A stretch of 64,000 nucleotides of DNA from Rhodovulum sulfidophilum (GTDB lineage Bacteria; Pseudomonadota; Alphaproteobacteria; Rhodobacterales; Rhodobacteraceae): NCBI GenBank assembly GCA_003241785.1, contig QFPW01000002.1:522460-586459 (forward strand). Reading direction: 5' to 3'. Position 1 is the first letter of the stretch. Every line of letters starts with the position of its first letter. Below are positions 52,483 to 60,532 of this stretch, one piece after another. Made by a program: the position numbers and the translations under genes. Under the pieces are notes generated by a model. The model had not been told where the DNA came from. It did not search any database and saw only the letters and a program-made list of their open reading frames with translations.

Positions 52483-55230
52483 TTACTGGCAGGCTTCGCA
52501 GGTCGGGTCGTCGAGAGCGCAGACCGCCCCGACCTTCACCGCGTTCAGCGTCGCGTCGGCGCCCGCGAGGGTGGATTTCTCGACCCGGGTCGCGGCCTTG
52601 GCGCGCAGGTAATAGGTGGTCTTCAGCCCCGACTTCCAGGCCAGGCGATAGAGCGCGTCGAGCTTCCGGCCCGAGGGTTCGGCCATGTAGAGGTTGAGGC
52701 TCTGCGCCTGGTCGATCCACTTCTGCCGCCGGGCGGCCGCGCGCACCAGCCACTCCGGCGCGATCTCGAAGGCGGTGGCGTAGAGCGCCTTCAGGTCCGA
52801 AGGCACCCGGGCGATCGGCCCGAGCGCGCCGTCGTGGTATTTCAGATCGGAGATCATCACCTCGTCCCAGAGCCCGCGCGCCTTCAGGTCCGCGACCAGC
52901 GCCGCGTTCACCACGGTGAACTCACCCGACATGTTCGACTTCACGTAGAGGTTCTGAAACGCGGGCTCGATCGACTGGCTGACGCCGACGATGTTCGAGA
53001 TCGTCGCGGTCGGGGCGATGGCGAGGCAGTTCGAGTTGCGCATGCCGTTGCGCGCCCGCTCCCGGAGCCCGTCCCAGTCGAGCCGCGCGGTCTTGTCGAA
53101 AGGCGCGACCCCCCGCGCCTCCGCGAGCAGGTCGAGCGAGTCATGCGGCAGGATGCCCCGGCTCCAGAGCGAGCCCGGAAAGCTCGCATAGGCGCCGCGC
53201 TCGCCTGCGAGGTCGCAGGAAGCGGAGATGGCGTGGAAGGCGATCGCCTCCATGCCCTCGTCGGCGAAGGCGACCGCCGCCTCGCTCGCATAGGGGATGC
53301 GCAGCGTCTGGAGCGCGTCCTGGAAGCCCATGAGGCCGAGGCCGACCGGGCGGTGCGCCCTGTTAGACCGCTCCGCCTGGGGGATCGTGTAGAGGTTCAC
53401 GTCGATGACATTGTCGAGCATCCGCATGGCGACGGCGACCGTGCGGGCGAGCTTCGCCGCGTCGAGGCCCGCGGGCGTCACATGCGCCGCGAGATTGACC
53501 GAGCCGAGGTTGCAGACCGCGACCTCGTCGGCGCCCGTGTTGAGCGTGATCTCGGTGCAGAGGTTCGAGGAATGCACCACGCCGACATGGCCCTGCGGCG
53601 AGCGGATGTTGCAGGGGTCCTTGAAGGTGATCCAGGGGTGGCCGGTCTCGAACAGCATCGAGAGCATCCGCCGCCAGAGCTCGACCGCGCGCACCCGGCG
53701 GTGCACCCGGATCTCGCCCGCGGCGGCGCGCGCCTCGGCGGCCTCGTAGGCGGCGCGGAAGGCGCGGCCGGTCAGCTCGTGCAGCTCCGGCACCTCGTCG
53801 GGCGAGAACAGCGTCCAGGATCCGTCCCGCTCGACCCGCTCCATGAACAGGTCCGGCACCCAGTTCGCCGTGTTCATGTCATGCGTGCGGCGGCGGTCGT
53901 CGCCGGTGTTCTTGCGAAGGTCGAGGAATTCCTCGATGTCGATGTGCCAGGTCTCGAGATAGGCGCAGACCGCGCCCTTGCGCTTGCCGCCCTGGTTGAC
54001 GGCGATCGCCGTGTCGTTCGCGACCTTCAGGAAGGGCACGATGCCCTGGCTCTCGCCATTCGTCCCCTTGATATGCGCGCCGAGACCCCGGACCGGGGTC
54101 CAGTCGTTGCCGATGCCGCCCGAGTATTTCGCGAGCAGCGCGTTGTCGCGGATGCCGCCGAAGATGCCTTCGAGATCGTCCGGGATCGTGGTGAGGAAAC
54201 AGGAGGAAAGCTGCGGCCGGGGGGTGCCGGAATTGAAGAGCGTGGGCGTCGAGGCCATGAAGTCGAAGGACGAGAGCAGGTCGTAGAACGCGATCGCCCG
54301 CGCCTCGCGGTCGTCCTCGCGGAGCGCGAGCCCCATGGCGACGCGCATGAAGAACGCCTGCGGCAGTTCGAACCGGATCCCGCGCTCGTGCAGGAAGTAG
54401 CGGTCGTAGAGCGTCTGGAGCCCGAGATACTGGAACGCGCGGTCCCGCTCGGGCCGGAGCGCGGCGGCGAGCCGGGCGAGGTCGAATTCGGCCAGCGCGG
54501 GATCGAGCAGCCCCGCCGCGATTCCATGCGCGACATAGGCCGGAAAATAGACCGCGAGATCGGTTTCCCCGGGCCGGCCGAGCACATGGCCCACCGCCTC
54601 GGCGCCGAGCCGGTCGCCGAGCAGCCGCGCCGCGACGAAGGCGTAGCCGGGCTCGGTCTCGATCAGGCTCCGCGCGCCGAGGATCAGCGCCTCGTCGAGC
54701 TCCTCGGCCGTCACCCCGTCGTAGATCGTCGCGAGCGCGCGGCCCAGCACGGCCTCGGCCGAGACGTCGGCGAGCCCGTCGCAGGCCAGCGCGATCCGCG
54801 CGCGCAGCCCCGCGACGTCGAGCGCCACGCGCGCGCCGGCGCGGTCGTGCATCCAGCGCTCGGGCGCCGGCGTAGCCCCGGCGGCGCGCTCGGCGGCGCG
54901 GGCCTCGCGCCAGAGCACATAGGCCCGCGCGACCTTGTGGTGGCCGCCGCGCATCAGCGCGAGCTCGGCGAGATCCTGGATGTCCTCGATCGCGATCCGC
55001 GCCACCTGCCGGCGCGCGATCGCCGCCGAGATCGCGACGGTCAGCCCCTCGACGAGATCATGCACCCGCTCCGAGCCCCGCGCGCCCTCGCCCTCGACGG
55101 CGAGCACGGCCTTGCCGAGCGCCACCGCGATCTTGCGCGCGTCGAAGGGCGCGAGCCGACCGTCGCGCTTGATCACCTGGAGTCCGGTCGACTGGGCCAC
55201 CTGGCCCGACTGAAGTTCCGCCGCCTGCAT
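52483..55230 (-). CDS. nrdA: Ribonucleotide reductase large subunit with N-terminal ATP-cone
   Basis: 915-residue R1 subunit that reduces ribonucleoside diphosphates. An ATP-cone activity switch occupies about 15-115 (VIKRDGRLAPFDARKI; KVARAYVLWRE). The catalytic core has Cys in QLSSCFL, Asn/Cys/Glu in SSNLCTEITLNT, Cys in AVCNLGSVNLA, the Tyr pair in LKTTYYLRAKA, and a C-terminal redox pair in CALDDPTCEACQ. The start is the ATG at 55230 (GGGGAAG upstream); the frame is open for 36 more codons, but these lie in the riboswitch 3' region. Confidence 0.96.
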   Translation of the reverse strand: MQAAELQSGQVAQSTGLQVIKRDGRLAPFDARKIAVALGKAVLAVEGEGARGSERVHDLVEGLTVAISAAIARRQVARIAIEDIQDLAELALMRGGHHKVARAYVLWREARAAERAAGATPAPERWMHDRAGARVALDVAGLRARIALACDGLADVSAEAVLGRALATIYDGVTAEELDEALILGARSLIETEPGYAFVAARLLGDRLGAEAVGHVLGRPGETDLAVYFPAYVAHGIAAGLLDPALAEFDLARLAAALRPERDRAFQYLGLQTLYDRYFLHERGIRFELPQAFFMRVAMGLALREDDREARAIAFYDLLSSFDFMASTPTLFNSGTPRPQLSSCFLTTIPDDLEGIFGGIRDNALLAKYSGGIGNDWTPVRGLGAHIKGTNGESQGIVPFLKVANDTAIAVNQGGKRKGAVCAYLETWHIDIEEFLDLRKNTGDDRRRTHDMNTANWVPDLFMERVERDGSWTLFSPDEVPELHELTGRAFRAAYEAAEARAAAGEIRVHRRVRAVELWRRMLSMLFETGHPWITFKDPCNIRSPQGHVGVVHSSNLCTEITLNTGADEVAVCNLGSVNLAAHVTPAGLDAAKLARTVAVAMRMLDNVIDVNLYTIPQAERSNRAHRPVGLGLMGFQDALQTLRIPYASEAAVAFADEGMEAIAFHAISASCDLAGERGAYASFPGSLWSRGILPHDSLDLLAEARGVAPFDKTARLDWDGLRERARNGMRNSNCLAIAPTATISNIVGVSQSIEPAFQNLYVKSNMSGEFTVVNAALVADLKARGLWDEVMISDLKYHDGALGPIARVPSDLKALYATAFEIAPEWLVRAAARRQKWIDQAQSLNLYMAEPSGRKLDALYRLAWKSGLKTTYYLRAKAATRVEKSTLAGADATLNAVKVGAVCALDDPTCEACQ

Positions 55231-55337
55231 CAGCTTCCCCGCTGTGTTCCGGCGGAGCGCGCGAGGAGCGGACGGGCGCGCGGAAGAACCCACGGGCGCC
55301 GCGACTCCCTCGGGGCACCCCGCCCGGGTTTCTGTCA

Positions 55338-55513
55338 CGTCACGGCAGGTCTCCTGGCTCGCGGCTGTCGCCGCCCCTCCCGCCTTCCCGGCCCGGGGGC
55401 CAGTGGCATGATGGAAAGGACGCGCCGCTTACAGTTGCGGGGGCAGCGCCGGTCTCGCACCGGCTTCCCTATTCTCCGACCCGGGAATCAGCTCCCGGGT
55501 CAGCACCGTGACG
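55338..55513 (-). promoter_or_regulatory. Cobalamin riboswitch upstream of nrdA
   Basis: On the minus strand the B12 box AGCCAGGAGACCTGCC (near 55346-55361) is intact. Upstream are GGGAAGCCGGTGCGAGACCGG and CGCAACTGTAAG in the correct order (given in parts). The closing stem P1 pairs CGTCACGG (55506-55513) with CCGTGACG (55338-55345). The spacer to nrdA (55231-55337) has an imperfect GC-rich hairpin at 55287-55330, without a T-run, which may be the expression platform. Confidence 0.96.
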
Positions 55514-55605
55514 ACTAGATATTGTTAGCGGGGAACGCGCATTGTCAATCTGTCGTGGAACCATCGACGTGACAGCCGCGCCATCGCGTCGCGCTCGCTC
55601 ATGGC

Positions 55606-57642
55606 TCAAAGTGTCCGGACGAGGCGCAACGCGTCGTAGACCGCCGCGTGCGTGTTGCGCGCGGCCACCGCGTCGCCGATCCGGAACAGCTGATAGGCGC
55701 CCGCGGGATCACGGCGCACCTCCTGCGGAGCGCCCGCGACCAGCGCCTCGTAGTCGACCTCGCCGAGATTGGTCGAGCCCGCCCGCAGGTCGAAATAGAG
55801 CTCGTCGAGCGGCCGGGTGCCGTGGTTCACGACGACCTGGTCGACGCGCCGCTCGCGCGTGACGCCGCCGTAGTCGCTGTCGATCGTCGCGAGCAGCTCG
55901 TTGCCGCTCCGCGCGACGGCGGCGAGCTTCCAGGTGACGGTGAAGAGCACGTCGCGCTTCTGCAGCTCGCGCATCGCGGGCGTCAGCGACATCGCCATCA
56001 CCTCCGGGGCGAAGGCCCGGTCGCGCGTCATGATCTCGACGCGCGCCCCGGTCGCGGCGATCTTCTCCGCCGCCTGAAGCCCGGCGTAGTCGCCCGCGTC
56101 GTCGTAGATCAGCACGTTCGCGCCGGGCCGGACGTCGCCCGAGAGGATGTCCCAGGCCGAGACCACGAGGTCGCCGCCCGCCCCCAGCACGTCGGTATGC
56201 GGCAGGCCGCCGGTGGCGATCACCACCACCTCGGGCGCCTCGGCCCGCACGCCGTCAGCGTCGGCGAAGCTGTTGAAGCGGAAGGCCACCCCGAGCCGCT
56301 GGCATTCGGCGAAGCGCCAGTCGATCAGCGACATCATCTCCTGCCGGCGCGGCGTCAGCGCGGTCAGCCGGACCTGCCCGCCGGGATTGTCCGCCGCCTC
56401 GTGCACGATGACCTCATGGCCGCGCTCGGCGGCGACGCGCGCCGCCTCGAGCCCGGCGGGCCCGGCGCCGACGACGACGACCCGCCGCCGCGCCGCCGCC
56501 CTGGCGATGGCGTGCGGCTGCTCGATCTCGCGCCCGGTCGAGGGGTTGTGCAGGCAGAGCGCCATGCCGCCCTGGTAGATCCGGTCGAGGCAGTAGTTCG
56601 CGCCGACGCAGGGGCGGATCCGCTCCTCCTCGCCGCGCAGGATCTTCGCGACGATATGCGGATCGGCCATATGGGCGCGGGTCATGCCGACCATGTCGAG
56701 CTTGCCGCTCGCGATCGCATGGCGCGCGGTCGCCACGTCCTGGATCTTGGCGGCGTGGAAGGTGGGAAAGCCGGTGGCCGCGCGGATCTCGCCGGCGAAG
56801 TCGAGATGCGGCGCCGAGCGCATCCCCTGCACCGGGATCATGTCGGTAAGCCCTGCGTCGGTGTCGAGATGGCCCTTCACCACGTTGAGGAAATCGACCA
56901 TGCCCGACTGCTTCAGGCGGCGCGAGATCTCGATCCCGTCCGCCTTGGTCAGCCCGCCCGGCAGGTCCTCGTCGCCGGTGTAGCGGATCCCGACGATGAA
57001 CTCCGGCCCGACCCGGTCGCGGATCGCCCGCAGCGTGTCGAAGGTGAAGCGCAGGCGGTTGTCGAGGTCGCCGCCATAGGGCGCGTCGAGATCGTTGGTC
57101 AGCGGCGACCAGAACTGGTCCATGAGATGGCCATAGGCCTGGAGCTCGATCCCGTCGAGCCCGGCCGCCTGCATCCGCTCCGCCGCGTCGGCGTAATCCT
57201 CGATGATCCGGGCGATGTCCCAGTCCTCGGCCTTCTTCGGGAAGGCGCGGTGCGCGGGCTCGCGCTCGTGGCCCGGCGAGATCACCGGCAGCCAGTCGGC
57301 CTTGTCCCAGCGGGTGCGGCGGCCGAGATGCGTGAGCTGGATCATCACCGCGCAGCCGTGGTCGTGGCATTCGTCGGTGAGCGCCCTCATCCAGTCGACG
57401 ATCTCGTCCTTCCAGGCGAGCAGGTTGTTGAAGACCGGCGGGCTGTCGCGCGCCACCGAGGCGGATCCCGCCGTCATCGTCATCGCGACCCCGGCCCGGG
57501 CGCGCTCGACGTGATAGGCGCGGTAGCGCTCCTTCGGCATCCCGTCCTCGGGATAGGCCGGCTCGTGGCTGGTGATGATCAGCCGGTTCCGGAGCGTGAG
57601 ATGCTTGAGCTGGTATGGCTGAAGAAGCGGATCGCTGGACAT
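55606..57642 (-). CDS. Fe-S flavoprotein oxidoreductase of the trimethylamine dehydrogenase / N-methylproline demethylase type
   Basis: 678 residues. An N-terminal old-yellow-enzyme-type FMN barrel (about 1-360, with VMIQLTHLGRR and the active-site AYGHLMDQFWSPLTN) is followed by a Cys cluster for [4Fe-4S] (C-x-GANYCLDRIYQGGMALC, about 365-383). A C-terminal dinucleotide-binding part (VVVVGAGPAGLEAARVAAERG, in overview) completes it. The SHEPAYPEDGMPKERYRAYH start resembles proline-betaine/N-methylproline or dimethylglycine demethylases. Substrate not certain. The start is the ATG at 57642. Confidence 0.88.
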   Translation of the reverse strand: MSSDPLLQPYQLKHLTLRNRLIITSHEPAYPEDGMPKERYRAYHVERARAGVAMTMTAGSASVARDSPPVFNNLLAWKDEIVDWMRALTDECHDHGCAVMIQLTHLGRRTRWDKADWLPVISPGHEREPAHRAFPKKAEDWDIARIIEDYADAAERMQAAGLDGIELQAYGHLMDQFWSPLTNDLDAPYGGDLDNRLRFTFDTLRAIRDRVGPEFIVGIRYTGDEDLPGGLTKADGIEISRRLKQSGMVDFLNVVKGHLDTDAGLTDMIPVQGMRSAPHLDFAGEIRAATGFPTFHAAKIQDVATARHAIASGKLDMVGMTRAHMADPHIVAKILRGEEERIRPCVGANYCLDRIYQGGMALCLHNPSTGREIEQPHAIARAAARRRVVVVGAGPAGLEAARVAAERGHEVIVHEAADNPGGQVRLTALTPRRQEMMSLIDWRFAECQRLGVAFRFNSFADADGVRAEAPEVVVIATGGLPHTDVLGAGGDLVVSAWDILSGDVRPGANVLIYDDAGDYAGLQAAEKIAATGARVEIMTRDRAFAPEVMAMSLTPAMRELQKRDVLFTVTWKLAAVARSGNELLATIDSDYGGVTRERRVDQVVVNHGTRPLDELYFDLRAGSTNLGEVDYEALVAGAPQEVRRDPAGAYQLFRIGDAVAARNTHAAVYDALRLVRTL

Positions 57643-57684
57643 GGCACCCTCCGTTGGCTGCCCCCGCTCATGCCCGAAATGTTC

Positions 57685-57697
57685 ACTTGTGTCAAGT
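57685..57697. promoter_or_regulatory. Candidate TetR operator in the flavoprotein/TetR gap
   Basis: ACTTG, TGT, CAAGT: a perfect 13-bp dyad within a longer imperfect one (TGTTCACTTG and CAAGTTCA). On the minus strand TTGACA inside it could also serve as the -35 of the flavoprotein gene. Confidence 0.6.
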
Positions 57698-57758
57698 TCA
57701 CGGTCATCCCTGTCCATTCGTCTTGCGCGGCGCGCCGGCCGCAGTTAGGGTTCCCGCC

Positions 57759-58418
57759 ATGGGAACCGGTGCGCGGCCTGCGAGCGAGAAGGACACCGGC
57801 TGGCGCGGCTCGCGCGAGCTCTGGCTCGACGCCGCGAGGCAGGCGCTGGTCGAGGACGGGCTCGACGCGGTGAAGATCCAGCCGCTCGCGAGCCGCCTCA
57901 ACATCGCGCGCACCAGCTTCTACTGGTTCTTCAAGGACCGGAACGCCCTGCTCGACGCCCTGCTCGAGGCCTGGGAGACGAAGAACACCACCGCCTTCGT
58001 CGACGCCTGCGAGGCCTATGCCGAGACCATCTCCGAGGCCGTGCTCAACCTCTTCGTCGTCTTCAACGACGAGGCGCTGTTCGAGCCCCGGCTCGATTTC
58101 GCGGTGCGCGGCTGGGCGCATCACTCCGAGGCCGCGGCGGCGCGGGTCAATGTCGCCGACGCCCGGCGGCTCGCCGCGATCACGGCGATGTTCGAGCGGT
58201 TCGGCTTCGCGCCCGACGAGGCCGACGTGCGGGCGCGCACGGTCTATCTCGTCCAGATCGGCTACATCGCGATGCAGGTGGCGGAGGACCGCGACGGCCG
58301 CATGGCGCGGGTGCCGCGCTATGTCGAGATCTACTCGGGCCGCGCCCCCTCCGCGAGCGAGCTGGCGCGGTTCCACGCGCGCGTGAAATATTCCCCGAAC
58401 GGCGGTGGCGCGGACTGA
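57759..58418 (+). CDS. TetR-family transcriptional regulator
   Basis: 219 residues. N-terminal TetR helix-turn-helix (ARQALVEDGLDAVKIQ; ASRLNIARTSFYWFFKDR, about 25-60) and an all-helical ligand domain. Divergent from the flavoprotein gene with a palindrome between the two, so it most likely represses that gene until its substrate is present. A long GC-rich hairpin follows its stop. Confidence 0.92.
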   Translation: MGTGARPASEKDTGWRGSRELWLDAARQALVEDGLDAVKIQPLASRLNIARTSFYWFFKDRNALLDALLEAWETKNTTAFVDACEAYAETISEAVLNLFVVFNDEALFEPRLDFAVRGWAHHSEAAAARVNVADARRLAAITAMFERFGFAPDEADVRARTVYLVQIGYIAMQVAEDRDGRMARVPRYVEIYSGRAPSASELARFHARVKYSPNGGGAD

Positions 58419-58436
58419 CCGGCGTCCGCGCCATCG

Positions 58437-58497
58437 CGCGACCCCGGCCCCGGCGCGCTTCGGGCGCCGGCCCGAGCCGGCCTCCCCCGGGGTCGCG
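58437..58497 (+). terminator. Nested GC-rich hairpin behind the TetR gene
   Basis: An 11-bp outer stem (CGCGACCCCGG with CCGGGGTCGCG) encloses a 7-bp inner one (CCGGCGC with GCGCCGG). No T-run follows, so it would be a U-less terminator or a structural element. Confidence 0.4.
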
Positions 58498-58584
58498 GCG
58501 TCGAGCCCCGGGGCGGCGAAGCCGGATCTTCCGCGTCGGTCGCCCGACGGGCGAGCATGGCGCGTCAGAGGAGAGGAACGGCCG

Positions 58585-58890
58585 ATGATCGACGACACGG
58601 ATCGGGTCGGGGGCCCGGTGAGGCTGACGGGGCGGCTGATTTGCGGCTCCGCGCGGGAAGCCGAACTCGTGCGGCGCCACCTTCCGGAGCACCTTCGCCT
58701 CACGCGGGCGGAGCCGGGCTGCGTCTCGTTCGACGTCTCGCGCACGGCGGATCCGCTGGTGTGGCGTGTCGAGGAGTGCTTCGTGGACCGTGCGGCGTTC
58801 GAGGCCCACCGGCGCCGGACACGCGCCTCGGACTGGTGGGGCGCGACTGCGGAGATCCGGCGGGACTACCGGATCGCCGGCCCGGACTGA
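58585..58890 (+). CDS. Antibiotic-biosynthesis-monooxygenase-like (ABM) fold protein
   Basis: 101 residues with the dimeric alpha+beta barrel pattern of ABM proteins (RLTRAEPGCVSFDVS; WRVEECFVDRAAFEAHRRRT). Such proteins oxidise quinones or simply trap small molecules; no specific residues allow a choice. GAGGAGAGG lies upstream of the ATG. No partner gene is evident. Confidence 0.87.
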   Translation: MIDDTDRVGGPVRLTGRLICGSAREAELVRRHLPEHLRLTRAEPGCVSFDVSRTADPLVWRVEECFVDRAAFEAHRRRTRASDWWGATAEIRRDYRIAGPD

Positions 58891-59097
58891 TCCACCGCTC
58901 CGACGACCACGGAGGGCCGGCCCGGAGCGACGGGCCGGGAGGGCCCGGTTCCGGGGCTCCGTCGCGCGCCGGACCACGATCACGCGCCGCGAACGGAGTT
59001 AATTACCCCGTACCAACTTCAGCGCCTCGGGCCGCTCGGCCATGAACACCGCAACCGGAGCGGCGCCGCGCCGGGATCGCGAGACGGGGCGGGAAGG

Positions 59098-59370
59098 ATG
59101 AACGGCGATTTCGCTCATGATCTCTTCCACGCGCTGCGGCGGTTCCCGGACCAGAAGGAGCGGGTCGCCCGACTGGCGGAGCGAAGCGAGACATTCCGCG
59201 ACATGTGCGAGGAACTCGCGGCGGCGGAACGCGCGCTGGCCGCGCTGACCGGCGAATCGACCGACAGGAGAATCGAATGCGAGGGCTGGATCGACCGTCT
59301 GCTCGGCGAGATGTCCGAGGCGCTTTGCCGGCTGGACGTGCTGCCCCTGCCGCCGCGCCGGTCGCGATGA
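59098..59370 (+). CDS. Small helical protein of unknown function
   Basis: 90 residues, predicted all-helical (HALRRFPDQKERVARLAERSETFRDMCEELAAAERAL). The pattern of RL, F, C/L, E at helical spacing occurs in small soluble proteins of unknown function in proteobacteria. The ATG is preceded directly by GGCGGGAAGG. A 19-codon frame (59042-59101) ends in it with ATGA overlap, possibly a leader peptide. Confidence 0.62.
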   Translation: MNGDFAHDLFHALRRFPDQKERVARLAERSETFRDMCEELAAAERALAALTGESTDRRIECEGWIDRLLGEMSEALCRLDVLPLPPRRSR

Positions 59371-59515
59371 CCGCGTCCGCGCCGCGCGGCCGGGTCGGGC
59401 AGCACCTCGCCCAGGAGTTCGCCGGATCGTCGATCCGCTCGACGCTCCGCGTCCGAGGACGCCCCCGCGCCCGGGGGTGGAAAAGGCCGTACCGGCCCAA
59501 CTGGAGGGAATACGC

Positions 59516-59776
59516 ATGAAACGTCACCTGATCACGGCGGGCCTGCTCTCGCTGCTCGGCGCCCCCGCCTTCGCGGCCGGGCTCGAGGTCACCTGCGGCG
59601 ACTACAGCCTGATGGACAACGCCGGGCAGATGGAGACGATCGCCGCGCTCGAGGCCGAGACGTCGCAGCTTCCCGCGGAGCAGCAGCTGACCGCCGAGGC
59701 GATCCACACCAAGCTCGCCGCCGAGTGCAAGGACAAGGTCGACATGATGGTGCTCGACGTGGTCACCGGGAAGTAG
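59516..59776 (+). CDS. HdeA/HdeB-like small exported protein
   Basis: 86 residues with a signal peptide (cleavage probably after AFA, residue 20). The mature part has TCGDYSLMD and AAECKDK, two Cys that can form one disulfide, with Gln-rich spacing and helix pattern as in periplasmic acid chaperones HdeA/HdeB. GGAGGG precedes the ATG at 59516. Fold assignment is by pattern and length and not certain; it may simply be a cysteine-pair periplasmic protein. Confidence 0.7.
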   Translation: MKRHLITAGLLSLLGAPAFAAGLEVTCGDYSLMDNAGQMETIAALEAETSQLPAEQQLTAEAIHTKLAAECKDKVDMMVLDVVTGK

Positions 59777-59859
59777 CCCCCGCCCCAAGGCAAACCTGGT
59801 CCGGCCGGCCACGGGCGGACCTCAACCGGCGTCGCAGCGCGACCCGCCGAGGATCAATC

Positions 59860-60498
59860 ATGCTCCGCAACGCGATCTTCTCCGCCCTGGTGGCGGTCCC
59901 CTGCCTGCTCGCCGGGCCGGGTTTCTCCCAGGGCACGGCGCCCGCGCCGCATGTGCCCCTCCAGAAGACGATCGGCGAGGCCCGTCCCGAGGTCGTGCCC
60001 GCGCTCATCGTCATGAACGCCGCCGGCGCGACGCTCGGCGACGGCCAGCTGACGCTGAAAGGCGTCGCGACCAACTCGATCGTCTTCGCCGATCGCCCGG
60101 TGCGCGCGGCCGGCCACGCGCTGACCAGCACGCTGCTAGACGAGTGGAACCCGTCCTATCCCGACAGCTTCCACGCGGACCCGCCCAACGCGACCGTCTC
60201 GGCGTTCGGCTCGGCCGAGACGGACATCTACGACGCGGTCGTGACGCTCAGGAATCCGCGGATGCGGGGCGCCGATCTCGTCTTCGACGTCGACGTGCTC
60301 GAGGGAAGCCTCGACGGGTCGACCGGGCCGGCGGCGGTCTTCATCGACATCATCGGCCGTCCGCTCACCCCGCTCTCCTTCGCGGGCGTGGCGCGCCGGA
60401 CCGCCTATCGCGGCGCCTGGTACGCGGGCGCCGCGGACGCGACCGCGGCCGCCGCGACGCGGCCAGTGTGCGGCTATCCGCCCTACCCGCCCTGCTAA
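59860..60498 (+). CDS. Exported protein of unknown function
   Basis: 212 residues. Signal peptide (about 1-23, ending GFSQG), then a beta-rich body with GDGQLTLKGVATNSIVFADRP and DEWNPSYPDSFHADPPNATVSAF as the most distinctive stretches, and a Pro/Tyr/Cys-rich end (CGYPPYPPC). GAGG lies upstream of the ATG. Followed 34 bp later by a DUF1254 gene on the same strand, so probably co-transcribed. No family with known function recognised. Confidence 0.78.
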   Translation: MLRNAIFSALVAVPCLLAGPGFSQGTAPAPHVPLQKTIGEARPEVVPALIVMNAAGATLGDGQLTLKGVATNSIVFADRPVRAAGHALTSTLLDEWNPSYPDSFHADPPNATVSAFGSAETDIYDAVVTLRNPRMRGADLVFDVDVLEGSLDGSTGPAAVFIDIIGRPLTPLSFAGVARRTAYRGAWYAGAADATAAAATRPVCGYPPYPPC

Positions 60499-60532
60499 CG
60501 ACATTCCGGCCTCAGGCCGATTGGAGGAATTC

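Noticed and set aside
55231..55338. Upstream GTG start for nrdA at 55338
   Set aside because: It would begin inside the P1 stem of the riboswitch and adds 36 residues without family match; the ATG at 55230 has a good ribosome site.
58971..59000. Second EcfG-type promoter before the 90-residue protein gene
   Set aside because: A GGACC and a GTT are present, but 22 bases apart, too far for the known spacing.
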